A stretch of DNA of 64,000 nt from Candidatus Obscuribacterales bacterium (GTDB lineage: Bacteria > Cyanobacteriota > Vampirovibrionia > Obscuribacterales > Obscuribacteraceae): assembly GCA_019746975.1 (NCBI GenBank), contig JAIERK010000084.1:1-64000 (forward strand), given 5' to 3'. A program made the position numbers and the translations under genes. Positions 26,674-37,000 of this stretch are shown here, in pieces. The notes below the pieces were generated by a model. The model did no database searches. It was given only the letters and a program-made list of their open reading frames with translations, and was not told the DNA's origin. Numbering within the stretch: the stretch's first letter is position 1; each line of letters starts with the position of its first letter.

Positions 26674-27078
26674 CTAGGTCTCGAGAATCGTTCTGATCTC
26701 TTGGAAAGCTACTTCTCTGTTTTTCACAGTCAAAATCTTGAACGCATGGGGTGACAAAGATTGGGCGAAGAGCTGCTCTTCCTGAAACGTCTGAACTGTT
26801 TCGATACGATCGACGGCAACTCCGACCTTCGCGTCACCATCGGCGATGACAACGATCTGATCGCTCGCCAGCAGTTCACGACTGGAGACGCCTGTGTAGT
26901 ACCGCAAGTCATGGACCGGCACGATGTCGCCCCTCAGATTGATGAGCCCGATAACTCCGGCAGGTTTATCAATAAAACCTGTAGTTTCGACAGCGTTGAT
27001 CACTTCCAGGATCGTAGACACCTGCACTGCAAGCGGTTTTTCATCCAAACGCGTCATCAATAACTCGTATGCCGACAT
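26674..27078 (-). CDS. cheW: CheW-like coupling protein
   Basis: This 134-residue minimal CheW domain includes 'PAGVIGLINLRGDIVPVHDL', the canonical coupling-protein core, then 'KVGVAVDRIETVQTF'. It should bind CheA and receptor tips. It is the second gene of a pair with the CheW gene ending at 27097 (18-base gap). Together with the CheW at 21656, the region encodes three coupling proteins, which suggests either mixed arrays or more than one receptor partner. Confidence 0.88.
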   Translation of the reverse strand: MSAYELLMTRLDEKPLAVQVSTILEVINAVETTGFIDKPAGVIGLINLRGDIVPVHDLRYYTGVSSRELLASDQIVVIADGDAKVGVAVDRIETVQTFQEEQLFAQSLSPHAFKILTVKNREVAFQEIRTILET

Positions 27079-27096
27079 ACCTTGCGTTTCCTTCTA

Positions 27097-27561
27097 TTAT
27101 CCCATTACCGCTTCAACCCAGCGGTTCATTTCATCAAATTGAGTCGCCTCGAACAGCCTGTCAGAGTCAAGGACGATGAGTATGCCCTCTAGATCGGCGA
27201 TCGCCATATGGGCTTGATTACCCGGCAAAATGTCTTGCAGTCGAACGATTTTCTGTAGTGGAACATACTTTGTCCCCAGCACCTCATCTACTATGATGCT
27301 CAAGTTCATTCCGTCACACTCCACGACAACCAACTGATGGTTGAGCTGAACAGATCCAGCCTGTAATCCCCATCTTCTCCTGATATCGATGAGAGGCAGT
27401 CGGAGCCCGCGCACATTGATAACACCCAGCACATCTTGTGGCGGAGGGACAGGAAACTCGCCGACATCGACAGCGTCGAAAACCTGAATAACCGCATCCA
27501 AAAGGAATGCGCTTCTCACCGTGCCGAGACGGAACATTAGAATTGGTAGTGATTCATCCAC
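27097..27561 (-). CDS. cheW: CheW-like coupling protein
   Basis: This 154-residue CheW domain has 'DVLGVINVRGLRLPLIDIRR' as the core motif and 'MNLSIIVDEVLGTKYVPL' following. The start is GTG at 27561. It is upstream of, and probably cotranscribed with, the next CheW gene. The C-terminal stretch 'IADLEGILIVLDSDRLFE' also fits the family. Confidence 0.88.
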   Translation of the reverse strand: MDESLPILMFRLGTVRSAFLLDAVIQVFDAVDVGEFPVPPPQDVLGVINVRGLRLPLIDIRRRWGLQAGSVQLNHQLVVVECDGMNLSIIVDEVLGTKYVPLQKIVRLQDILPGNQAHMAIADLEGILIVLDSDRLFEATQFDEMNRWVEAVMG

Positions 27562-27718
27562 GACAGATCCGAATCAATTTCAACCGGTGCTGACAGCGAT
27601 ACTCTATCAGAATACTAAAGTCGCTGACGGTGTGACAACTTAGACTGATATCGCGATGGTATCAGGCGGAGGCCTGCAATTGGCTAAGCTTGGCCTTCGA
27701 GTGGATTCTAGCCCGTTA

Positions 27719-29128
27719 CTAAAGACCCAGACGACGTGACAACTCAGATTGGTATCTTCGATTGGGGTCAAATTCATTTAGACGCTTTTTGAACTCGCCG
27801 AATTCCGGATAGGTTGCCTCTATGATTTTTCGAGGCAGTCTCGAGTCCTTGAATAAATTCGGTCTAGCGCCTATCTCGACGGTTAACTCATCCAGGAAGT
27901 TTAGGAACCGAAGTCCCTGCGCGCAGCGTGGAAAGTCAATGGCGAAGCACAATCCGGCGCCGCCGAATCGTAGAAATTTTTGCTCGCCTGAGAACATTTT
28001 GGCAGAGGCGATTGTGATTGGCAGGTCGTTGCTCCTCAGCCACCATTTAACCTTTTCGACGTAGCGTGGAAGGTTCTCCGGAGCCATCACAATCTGATGT
28101 TCGATCAATCCATGTCTACCAAATGCGTGGAAGTAGAGATCACGCAGACTTTTGTTGGGGAATAAACATCTGGAGAGCGGCGACTCGACCGGCTGACCAT
28201 GAGACACTCTTTGCGAGTGTTCGTAAAGTGAGTTCATCAAACCTGTTGTTGCAAGACAAAAAAGATTCGGCAGATTGAAGCCCCGAGTATCGGCTGTAAG
28301 TGTTAGAGGCGATGGTGCTTTCCGTGACTCTTTGATTGGAAAAACGGTTCGATTATCTACAGACGAAACACTGTCGAAAGAGGACGAAGAGAACTTTCCC
28401 CACTCCAGGAATCCTTGACCGAATCGACTGCCGACCTGTTGGAAGTCATGCCAACTGACGATAAAATCGCAGCTAGCAGAACGCTTAATTAAGATGTCGG
28501 GCAGATTGCAGATATCATCTACAGGCTCAGCGACAACTTCCACGGTCTGGGATGGCAACTTAAACACTGAAATAGTGGCACTTAATATAGTGCCTGTCAG
28601 ACCAAGACCGCCAAGCGTCAGTTCGAATAGGTCCTCTTCTCTGACATCGATAACACCGTGGTCAACGTTGTGCAGCACGAAGCTTCGCACAAGTCCGCGG
28701 AAGTTACCGTCTTTGAATTGGTTCTTCCCATGAACATCGGCCGCAATGCAACCGCCAATAGTGATAGAGGGGTACCCTGGAATAACCGGCAGGTAATACC
28801 CCTGCGAAACGAGGAATTCTAGCAAATTTCCAACTGTAACACCGGATTCCACGGTCACAGTGGAATCCGTTTCACTCAATTCGATGATCTTATCGAGATT
28901 AATCGTACTGATCGAGGTAACGCGCTCATCAAAGCTAGCGGCGCAGAAGGAAAGGCTCGAGCCGCGAGGAATGAGTTTGCACTCCAGGTCCTCGTGAAGC
29001 GCTTGAATGTCGGTACGAGCTAAATCAGCTCGGTCGTGTAATTCGACCAATCGCCCGGAGCATCTCACACCACCATCGAAACTCACGAATTTGCGATCCA
29101 CCACGGCATTATTCATGATACTAGTCAC
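27719..29128 (-). CDS. FAD-dependent oxidoreductase, DprE1-like
   Basis: This 469-residue flavoprotein of the vanillyl-alcohol-oxidase fold has the FAD-binding region 'VESGVTVGNLLEFLVSQGYY' followed by 'PGYPSITIGGCIAADVHGKN'. The GG.IA.D.HGKN pattern is close to DprE1, which oxidises decaprenyl-phosphoryl ribose at C2. The downstream catalytic residues of DprE1 cannot be confirmed by eye. The upstream genes encode a GtrB/ArnC-like transferase and a WecA-like enzyme, which supports a role on polyprenyl-linked sugars. A DprE2-type reductase is not present in the window. The start is GTG at 29128, 10 bases after the preceding stop. Confidence 0.75.
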   Translation of the reverse strand: MTSIMNNAVVDRKFVSFDGGVRCSGRLVELHDRADLARTDIQALHEDLECKLIPRGSSLSFCAASFDERVTSISTINLDKIIELSETDSTVTVESGVTVGNLLEFLVSQGYYLPVIPGYPSITIGGCIAADVHGKNQFKDGNFRGLVRSFVLHNVDHGVIDVREEDLFELTLGGLGLTGTILSATISVFKLPSQTVEVVAEPVDDICNLPDILIKRSASCDFIVSWHDFQQVGSRFGQGFLEWGKFSSSSFDSVSSVDNRTVFPIKESRKAPSPLTLTADTRGFNLPNLFCLATTGLMNSLYEHSQRVSHGQPVESPLSRCLFPNKSLRDLYFHAFGRHGLIEHQIVMAPENLPRYVEKVKWWLRSNDLPITIASAKMFSGEQKFLRFGGAGLCFAIDFPRCAQGLRFLNFLDELTVEIGARPNLFKDSRLPRKIIEATYPEFGEFKKRLNEFDPNRRYQSELSRRLGL

Positions 29129-29137
29129 AATACCATC

Positions 29138-30076
29138 TCATTCCGACTGCATGTAGCTCAGCTTCTTATTGATTATGAAATTGGGGCGACCCAGTGAGTT
29201 CTTGTAAGTACGCCCGGTGAAAATCGCGATGAATGAGACCGCAGCCCCGAAATATGAGGCGGTTACCAGAATAAGCGCAGCATCAATCCACTTCGAATCA
29301 AAGTACACTCTTGCAATCGCAAGCGCGGCGACGGTAAGAAGCCAGAAGAACAACGTTTGCACCGGCAGACGCAGAAAAAGTGTGGATGACGAGAGAATAC
29401 CTGCTATTGCGAAATAGACTAAATCCCAAAATCGAAAGTGTGTTTTTCCCGCTATGCGACGGTGGCGTTTATACCTGATACCATGCCTGCGGAAGCCCAC
29501 TCTTCCAATCGATGCCCGAATGAATGGAAAGGAGGTCTGGTCTTCGATCATTGCATCGCGTACTTCTTCTGTGATTAAGGAGAACTCAGCCATATCGAGA
29601 ATAACATCCTCATCTGCCACCGCCTTCAAGATTCGGTAGAACAGCTTGCGCCCCCAGACAAGCAGCGCCGGCTCTTCTCGATCGAAGCGTTCGCCATAGA
29701 CGATATCGTAGTCACCGTCCTCGTGGAGTTTTACAAAATCCAAAATCATCTCTGGCGGATCTTCGCAGTCGACATCTATGAAGGCCAGAAGGTCTCCCTT
29801 CGCCATCCTGAGACCGCATTCGAGAGAAGCTTGATAGCCGAAGTTGCGACTTAGCGTGATGACGTAGACGAACGGATACTCGTCTCGAATTTCTCGTAGT
29901 TGCTTCAATGTTCCATCGGTCGATGCATTGTTGGTAAAGAGAAGGTCGACTTCGTAGCGCGGCAAAAGCTGCTCCCGAACTTGTTTCATCCGTTCGGAGA
30001 AAATAGAAATAAGCGCTTCTTCGTTGAAGACGGGACAAATTACGGTTAGTTTCAGACATTTGCTATCGGCAACCAT
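29138..30076 (-). CDS. Family 2 glycosyltransferase, polyprenyl-phosphate sugar type (GtrB/ArnC-like)
   Basis: This 312-residue protein has a GT-A domain ('LTVICPVFNEEALISIF', 'FTNNASTDGT', 'LSRNFGYQASLECGLRMAKG') with the metal-binding 'AFIDVDCEDPPEMI'. Two C-terminal membrane helices follow at about residues 225-290. This layout matches enzymes that move a sugar from a nucleotide donor onto undecaprenyl phosphate at the cytoplasmic face. It lies between the WecA-like gene and the DprE1-like gene, with gaps of 9-16 bases, so the three are probably one transcript. Confidence 0.88.
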   Translation of the reverse strand: MVADSKCLKLTVICPVFNEEALISIFSERMKQVREQLLPRYEVDLLFTNNASTDGTLKQLREIRDEYPFVYVITLSRNFGYQASLECGLRMAKGDLLAFIDVDCEDPPEMILDFVKLHEDGDYDIVYGERFDREEPALLVWGRKLFYRILKAVADEDVILDMAEFSLITEEVRDAMIEDQTSFPFIRASIGRVGFRRHGIRYKRHRRIAGKTHFRFWDLVYFAIAGILSSSTLFLRLPVQTLFFWLLTVAALAIARVYFDSKWIDAALILVTASYFGAAVSFIAIFTGRTYKNSLGRPNFIINKKLSYMQSE

Positions 30077-30091
30077 ATGCAGTGCACGAAA

Positions 30092-31444
30092 TTAGCCTTC
30101 GTTGGCGGGCAGCTTTTCGGTTCCTTCCAGCTCTCTGGTGACAGCCTTCCCGCGCTGTCTGTGTCGATTGAGTACTTCGGAAAAGAACAGCGCCATCAAC
30201 ATAACGGAGCCCGCGATGCTCAAGAAATACCAGTGCTGATTGACGAGGAATGCGGCGATTAGCCCTAGAAGACCGGATACACCGTAGATTAGATATGCGA
30301 CTTTCTTCTGGGACAGTCCGGCTTGCAACAAGCGGTGATGAATGTGACCGGCATCGGGCGAAAATATACTGCGTCCGGCTGCCATTCTTCGAACCACGGC
30401 CCATGACGTATCGAGCAATGGAAAGAAGAGAATCAAAACCACTAGAAGCACAGTGGGCACTATCACAGTAGCAGCGGCAGCACCCTTGATCACTCCTGTT
30501 ATGGAGATGGCGCCGAGGATGAATCCGGCAAGGTATGCTCCGGAATCGCCGAGAAAAATTCTTGCTGGATTGAAATTCCAGCGTAAGAATCCAAAGAGAG
30601 CTCCTGCTACGACAGCTGCAATCAGAGCAGCGTAAGGGCGATCGATGTTAGATGCCATCGCCACACTCCAGATTGTCATCGCTGATATAGCGGACACACC
30701 AGCAGCCAGGCCATCCATTCCGTCGATCAGATTGACGGCATTTGCTACGCCGACCAACCACATAACCGTGAGCGGCAAACTGAGAATTCCAAGATCGATC
30801 GGAACACCGCCCTGAATGGCAATAAATCCAAGATTGATGTCCATGTTGAGAGGAATTGGAATGGACTTGATGCGGACTCCCAGTGAGTAAGCAGCGCAAG
30901 CGGCCAGAATCTGCACCATGAATTTCATCCTGGCTTTTAGAGATTCCAGGTCATCGAGAAGACCGAGGACAAACACGAGGGTGCCACCGACGGCGATACC
31001 GGCGATTCCTTCCACACCCCGTGCCTCACTCGGCAATTTGCCGGCAATTGCGATGAGGGCTGCAATGGTGAAGAGAATGCTGATGAAAATCGCCACGCCA
31101 CCCAGGCGAGGAATAGGGACTTTGTGAATCCGACGCTCTTCACCAGGTTTATCAACCAAGCCAAGATTAAGAGCCCGGGAGCGAATCTCGGGGGTCAACC
31201 ACCAGCTTATCGACATTGCGATCAAAAACCCGGGAAACTGCATGCTGTCCAAGTGACCACGTGGGCAGTAGAAAGCGGCCCAGCCCAAGCCGAACAAAAA
31301 CAGCAAGAATTGCCAGGTTCTTATCGCACCGGAAGCTTTGGAGCGAAGGCGCTTGGAAGTCGTCGGCTCAGGAGGTGTGCTGCCGGCGGCAGCAGCATCT
31401 TGAGGCTCGCCGGACGGGTCGCCTTCTTCCTGCTCACCAATCAT
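30092..31444 (-). CDS. Undecaprenyl-phosphate sugar-1-phosphate transferase, WecA/TagO-like
   Basis: The ATG at 31444 (AGGA eight bases upstream) gives 450 residues. A 40-residue Glu/Pro/Ala-rich cytosolic extension precedes the membrane domain. The family motifs are all present: 'IHKVPIPRLGGVAIF', 'LLDDLESLKARMKF', 'NAVNLIDGMDGLAAG', 'FLGDSGAYLAGF' and the diagnostic 'SPDAGHIHHRLL' of GlcNAc-1-phosphate transferases. The reaction puts the first sugar-phosphate on the undecaprenyl carrier and starts O-antigen or other envelope glycan synthesis. It follows glyA by 27 bases. Confidence 0.92.
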   Translation of the reverse strand: MIGEQEEGDPSGEPQDAAAAGSTPPEPTTSKRLRSKASGAIRTWQFLLFLFGLGWAAFYCPRGHLDSMQFPGFLIAMSISWWLTPEIRSRALNLGLVDKPGEERRIHKVPIPRLGGVAIFISILFTIAALIAIAGKLPSEARGVEGIAGIAVGGTLVFVLGLLDDLESLKARMKFMVQILAACAAYSLGVRIKSIPIPLNMDINLGFIAIQGGVPIDLGILSLPLTVMWLVGVANAVNLIDGMDGLAAGVSAISAMTIWSVAMASNIDRPYAALIAAVVAGALFGFLRWNFNPARIFLGDSGAYLAGFILGAISITGVIKGAAAATVIVPTVLLVVLILFFPLLDTSWAVVRRMAAGRSIFSPDAGHIHHRLLQAGLSQKKVAYLIYGVSGLLGLIAAFLVNQHWYFLSIAGSVMLMALFFSEVLNRHRQRGKAVTRELEGTEKLPANEG

Positions 31445-31471
31445 CGTCACTGTCCTATCGCGCTCTGTCAA

Positions 31472-32728
31472 TTATCTAACTCCAACGGCACTCTCTTTAT
31501 AAAGCGGAAATCGTCCGCACAACTCTGAAACCTTCTCCTTCGTCGAGGTTTTCAGAGCCTCGTCATCCGGAGACTTCAGCATATCGGCCATGAGTTTCCC
31601 GATAACTTCCATCTCGGTTATGCCGAATCCGCGTGTAGTAGCCGCCGGTGTACCTACTCGAATTCCACTGGTGACCATCGGCTTTTCCGGGTCGTTGGGT
31701 ACGGCATTCTTGTTGACCGTGATGCCGACCTCTTCCAGCAAGGCTGAAGCCTTTTTTCCGGTCATTTTGATCGGACGTAAATCAACGGTCATCAGATGAT
31801 TGTCTGTGCCGCCGGAGACAATAGCCAATCCATTGTCTACGAGCGTGCCGGCGAGAGTCTTCGCATTGGCGACGATTCTTTCTTGATACTGGTTGAACTC
31901 AGGTTTGAGCGCTTCACCGAAAGCGGCGGCTTTGGCAGCGATCACGTGCATCAGCGGTCCACCCTGAATACCGGGGAATACAGCTTTGTCGATTTCTTTG
32001 GCGAACTCTTCCTGACACATCACCACGCCGCCTCGAGGTCCACGCAGAGTCTTGTGGGTAGTCGTCGTGACGAAGTGGGCATGGGGAAACGGACTGGGAT
32101 GAAGGTTAGCGACAACAAGCCCGGCTATATGAGCGATATCCGCCATGAGGTAGGCGCCGACCTTGTCTGCAATCTTGCGCAATCGCTCGAAATCGATAAC
32201 GCGCGAATAATTAGACGCACCGCAGACGATTAGCTTGGGACGAACTGATTCAGCCTTCTTCAAAACTTCGTCGTAGTCGATCCGGCCTGTATCAGGATTG
32301 ATGCCGTAAAACTGCGCATCGAACCATTTGCCGGACATATTCACCGGCGATCCGTGAGTGAGATGTCCGCCTTGGTCCAGAGCCATACCAATGGTGGTAT
32401 CACCAGGCTTCAGCATCGCAAATAGAACGGACATATTCGCCTGGGCACCGCTATGCGGTTGAACATTGGCGTGGGGAGCGTTGAACAAGCGTTTTACACG
32501 CTCGATGGCAATTTCTTCTACATCGTCGACAAATTCACATCCACCGTAATATCGCTTGTGAGGCAGACCTTCGGCGTACTTGTTGGTGAGCACAGAACCT
32601 TGCGCTTCCAGGACCGCCTCGCTTACGAAATTCTCGCTGGCGATGAGCTCGATGCAGTTCTGCTGCCTTGTCAGTTCGCTAGAGATTGCCCGGTAAAGCT
32701 CCGGATCACTGTCTTTAAGAACGCCCAC
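31472..32728 (-). CDS. glyA: Serine hydroxymethyltransferase
   Basis: This 418-residue PLP enzyme interconverts serine and glycine with tetrahydrofolate, feeding one-carbon metabolism. The cofactor Lys lies in '[16 protein letters not shown]', and '[20 protein letters not shown]' and '[18 protein letters not shown]' are typical of the family. The start is GTG at 32728, supported by GGAGG seven bases upstream. No riboswitch-like leader is evident upstream. It is the first gene of the likely glyA-WecA-GT2-FAD run. Confidence 0.96.
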   Translation of the reverse strand: MGVLKDSDPELYRAISSELTRQQNCIELIASENFVSEAVLEAQGSVLTNKYAEGLPHKRYYGGCEFVDDVEEIAIERVKRLFNAPHANVQPHSGAQANMSVLFAMLKPGDTTIGMALDQGGHLTHGSPVNMSGKWFDAQFYGINPDTGRIDYDEVLKKAESVRPKLIVCGASNYSRVIDFERLRKIADKVGAYLMADIAHIAGLVVANLHPSPFPHAHFVTTTTHKTLRGPRGGVVMCQEEFAKEIDKAVFPGIQGGPLMHVIAAKAAAFGEALKPEFNQYQERIVANAKTLAGTLVDNGLAIVSGGTDNHLMTVDLRPIKMTGKKASALLEEVGITVNKNAVPNDPEKPMVTSGIRVGTPAATTRGFGITEMEVIGKLMADMLKSPDDEALKTSTKEKVSELCGRFPLYKESAVGVR

Positions 32729-32872
32729 GGAAAACCTCCAGCTGTGAATGCGACCTCGATTATTTTAGCTGTTTTTTCCTTAGCGCAAAACTCCGAAAAG
32801 GGCATGATTGCGGGATGCAAAGGGAAAACCTGTCTCATGTTGGTAAAGTTTGGGTTAGCTCAAGGAAAACAC

Positions 32873-33745
32873 TCAAATCTGCTTTAACAAATCAAGGCTG
32901 CGCATATGTTTTCCGGCTCGATCCTCGAGATATCGTTGCAGCAAACGGTGGGCCGCATCAAGAGCCGGCTTTTGAGAAGCGCTGAGCTCCCGCCTTCTTG
33001 GTCGCAAATCATCCTCGGGCAAGTCTGCTGCGAGCTCATCGCAACATGCATCCGCGCTGACAAGAAGCTTCCAGACCAGTGGTGTCACGAAGATGCCGCG
33101 CTCTTCATATTCCTCGTCGGCATCCGGCTTTTCGCGAGTCGAGTAATAGCCGGTCAAGTCGATCTCCGAGACCGCTGCCTTGGCTTTTGCCTGTTGTCCG
33201 CAGCGATTGCAGGCTATGCCACCAAGGTTTGGGTAGAAAGCGGTGATATTATATTCGGTGAGCGCATGACGGCAGCGCACACAGACAGTGAGTTCCGGCG
33301 AAAAACCCAGTTGTCGCAAGAGCGCCATGCCGAACTCGAGCGCCAGAAGCCTCGCGTCATCTGCCGCTCGCTCCTGCAGCTTCAGCGCGTTGAAGAGCGT
33401 CTGGTAGTACAAGGCGCTGTCTTCCTCGAGTCCTTCAGCAAAAGCCTGGGTCAGCTCTGCGTAGTACAGACCGAATGTCAGTCTGACAAGGTCGACGCGC
33501 AACTTGCGGAAAGTATCTATCGATTCGGCCTGCGTGATTATATCCAGAGATCGGCCCTTCGCAATCAAAAGATTGTTGACGCACAAAGCCTCAGATTTGC
33601 CTGCCATCTTGGTCCCGGGCTTTTTGGCACCTTTGGCTACAGCACGCACGAGTCCCCGTTCGGTCGAGAACATGGACACGACCTTGTCGGACTCTCCGAG
33701 AGAGAACCCGCCGATGTTGATGGCCGTGAGATTGTAGGTTGGCAT
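32873..33745 (-). CDS. recO: DNA repair protein RecO
   Basis: The ATG at 33745 gives 290 residues; a GTG at 33808 would add 21, but the family normally begins directly at the OB fold, as here ('NLTAINIGGFSLGESDKVVS', 'TERGLVRAVAKGAKKP'). The protein then has a helical domain and a zinc-finger-like CVRC...CNRC. RecO loads RecA onto SSB-coated single-stranded DNA in RecF-pathway repair. The C-terminal residues are charged. It lies divergently upstream of the giant kinase gene, 333 bases away. Confidence 0.92.
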   Translation of the reverse strand: MPTYNLTAINIGGFSLGESDKVVSMFSTERGLVRAVAKGAKKPGTKMAGKSEALCVNNLLIAKGRSLDIITQAESIDTFRKLRVDLVRLTFGLYYAELTQAFAEGLEEDSALYYQTLFNALKLQERAADDARLLALEFGMALLRQLGFSPELTVCVRCRHALTEYNITAFYPNLGGIACNRCGQQAKAKAAVSEIDLTGYYSTREKPDADEEYEERGIFVTPLVWKLLVSADACCDELAADLPEDDLRPRRRELSASQKPALDAAHRLLQRYLEDRAGKHMRSLDLLKQI

Positions 33746-34078
33746 TTCAAAAATCTTGCTGTATCCACAGTTTACACAATCGAGACTGCATTTTTGTCTT
33801 TCGTCCACGCAGGTTAGGCGAAGTCACCGCCATTGGTACCGGCTTTCGGCAGTCCGATAAGGTTTAATCTTGCAACAACTGGCTCACCTGTGGGTCCCCC
33901 ATTAATCATGGAGACTTACATTCGATTCGTCCTCCATCCGAGAGACTGGAGAGAACTAGCTCCCAGTAGCCAAGCGGCGAATCATAGGCAAAGGCGATGC
34001 TACAGCGGTTTTGCGTTTTGAAACTACCCGACAGGTGTAAAAGAGATTAGAACAGTTTATATAGAAGCAAACTACCAA
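33746..34078. other. 333-bp divergent intergenic region
   Basis: This region lies between recO and the giant kinase gene and should hold both promoters. Small inverted repeats are visible, for example CTCCA/TGGAG near 33931-33948, but I cannot match them to a known riboswitch or operator. No gene is supported. Confidence 0.35.
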
Positions 34079-37000
34079 ATGCCAACCGAAGACGAGTCTA
34101 AGAGGAAAGACCAGGGCGCGTCCCGTAGGGAAGAGGCTGACCAGAAGCCTATGTATCAGTTCCCTGAGAACAGTTATTACAACCTCGCGCCAATAGTGAT
34201 TCCGGACAGCCATAGACTGACTGCATCGCCCACAGAGGATGAGCAGGAACCGCACGAGGAAGTCCCGCAAGCCAAGTCAGATCGGCAGAAAGAGGCGGAC
34301 GACCGGGCGAAAGCCGAGCTCGATCGTATTGAGCAGGCAAAACTGGCCCAGGCTCGCATCGAGCAAGCGAGAGCCGAAAGAGCAGAACAGCAAAAACAAG
34401 AACAGGCACTAGAGGCACAAAAGCTAGTCGAGCAGTTTCGGATCGAGCAGGCCGCGAGACAGCAACGGGCCAAGGACGAGCAAGAGCAGCAGACAACAAC
34501 GAAACCGACTGAAGAAGCCGATGTGGTGAATGCACAAGAGTCCATCGCGGAAAACCCGAAACAGCCAGCAGGAGTTCAACAAGCTCGAAATGCCCAGGCC
34601 ATGATCGAACAGTTCCGGTTGGAGCAGGAAGAGCAGGGGCGTGCCGATCAAGCCAAACAAACGCAAGCATTAATAGACCAATTACGAGGAGAGGGAGGCG
34701 CCCAACCGGTATCGGACGAAACTCCGTCCCAATCGTACACCAAGCTCCAGGCACGCAAGGTCCGGGCGACTGCCGATCAGGCAAAGCTAGCTCAGGAAAG
34801 GATTGAAGAGGCACGCCAGCAACGGCTGTCGGAGTCACCGCCTGTCGATAATCAGGCGCCGGCAAGTAAAGCTCCCAGCCTGGCCGCACTCGTCAGTAAA
34901 CCGCCGCCGCAAGCTTCACAGCCAGAAGAGAAAGACGATACAGCATCCGGTGTGCGACAAAGACCAGGATTATCGGCACTATTGAACCGTGAGATGGAGG
35001 AAGGCGAGGAAGATTCTCCTGAAGCAGCACGACCTAACCCGCCGGCGCCTGCGGTCGAAAAGCCGGCCGGTGGACTGGCAGCGCTCGTCAACAAACAAGC
35101 AGCAAGCAACCCGCCTCAGTTACAGACAGCGAGTACACCGCCTGCGGTCAATAATCCACCAGCCGCACGGACGGAGGAGCAAACGATGTCGCAAAGCGGA
35201 GTCCGCCCAGGCGGTCTCTCTGCACTCGTCAACAAGCAAGGCGCGGCATCCAGATCTCGTTCTATGGAGGTACCAAAACTCGACTCGCCTGAGGATCAAT
35301 CCGGGATCGCTTCGTCAATGCCAACCGATGGACGAGGCGGTAACGGACCAGCATCGAGGGTCGGCGGACAACAGAATGTTGACGACATCCAATATCTGTT
35401 TCCGGAAAATAGCATGTACGATCTCGCACCGATAGTGGTGCATGAAAATCAACGGTTGGCATTGCCTGAAGAGTTTGAAGAACGCGATATTCTTGCCGAT
35501 TTCCGCATTAAGAATGATCCGCTCGAACCGTCTGCGCCCATGCCTACCGATGAGGGTGAAACAGTCGAATCGTCCGAGCAACCGTCTAGTTGGGAAAACG
35601 TACAACCCGCTGACTGGGACACCACTGCCTGGCAGAAGGTGCCTGGTCGCGCGGCCGAATCAGCAAAGGATGTGTTAGACGCGCCTGAGCTTCCCCATGC
35701 GTCGGAATTCGGCACCACTAATGACACCGCAGACGAGTCTGAAGAGAGCGATCTCGATGATGGAGTTACATCTCCTCTCAAACCATCTCAACCAAAGAAG
35801 CGAGCTCGAAAGACGCTCGATACGCTCTTCAGCATGGATGACGACGAGTTCGACAAGCCTGTTGTCGGACTGGAAGAGTTCCAGGAATTCGGCGCATCAA
35901 CCATGGAGATTTCCTGTTTCGATGAGAGCACTCTGCGCGAAAATACCCTCGAGCCGGAACATGTCGAAGAGTTTCTCCCGCGAGACCTCCCAGAGTTCGG
36001 ATCGAACGATGAAAGTTCGAAGTTTTCATTCAAAGATCCATTTTCACTTGATTCTGATGAATTCGCTCCATTAGCAGAAAGCACTGAAGTATCCGAACAA
36101 TCGACTCCTCAATCCGAGGGTTCGCACGGGTTCGATTTCGGTGAAGCAGAGCAAACAAGCTCGGACTACCAGCAACAATCGCCGCAGAGCGAACCTAGAT
36201 TTTCGATACAAGATCTTGCTATAGGCGATCAGGAGCTCTTTGCGGCTCAGCGCGAACTGCAAGAATCTCACGAATCGGCGGACCAAGAGCAATCGGAACA
36301 ACAAGAACAGGGCTACGACGAGTACGAACACGGCTACGAACAGGAAGAGCCTGCCCAAGAATATGAAACTCAAGAAGAATATGGCGATCAATATCAATAT
36401 GGCGATCAAGATCAATACGAGACTCCCCAGCAGTACGACAGTCAAGTGCAGTATTCCTCAAACCAAGAGGATGGGCCAAGCGCGCATGATGAGTGGAAAG
36501 TCGATAACCAGGAAGAGTTCCAGGTAGATTACGAGGACTACTCGGACCAAGAGCTAATCATCGCGCAACAAGAGCAGCACGAACTAGAACAGCTTGCTGA
36601 AAGCACCGAGGAAGTTTTCGAAGCAGACGAAGAAGAGATAAACGAAATCGAGGTCGAAGAGTTCAAACCGACTGAGAGCATCTATGAGTTAGCACCATTC
36701 GTACTCCCTGCTGCCACCGAACGCTTGACAGAAGAGGCACCGCCGCCGTCCATCAAAGAGATCGTCAAAAGCACTGCGGGCGCGGAAACAGTTGTTCCAG
36801 CAATTTCAACCGACCCTCTAGTAGGCACCATCCTCGATGGCACCTATGAAATACTCGATGTGATCGGTCAGGGCGGAATGGCAATCGTGTATCGCGCTCG
36901 ACAAGTCTCGACGGACAGGCTTGTTGCCATAAAGACATTGAAATCGCCGAACCAGTCGGATCTGATTCGGTTTAGTCAAGAAATCAAAACTCACTCACAA

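Noticed and set aside
32906-33817. Long open frame (303 codons) on the plus strand
   Set aside because: It is exactly opposite recO, whose family match is strong; the plus-strand translation has no recognisable motif and is a shadow of biased codon use.
33880-34000. Possible riboswitch upstream of the kinase gene
   Set aside because: Some stems are visible, but I could not match any known aptamer core, and the downstream gene is not a typical target.
34149-34889. Long minus-strand frame opposite the giant kinase
   Set aside because: Its composition (Leu/Pro/Arg-rich) mirrors the repetitive Glu/Gln-rich coding strand; no signal, motif or ribosome-binding site.
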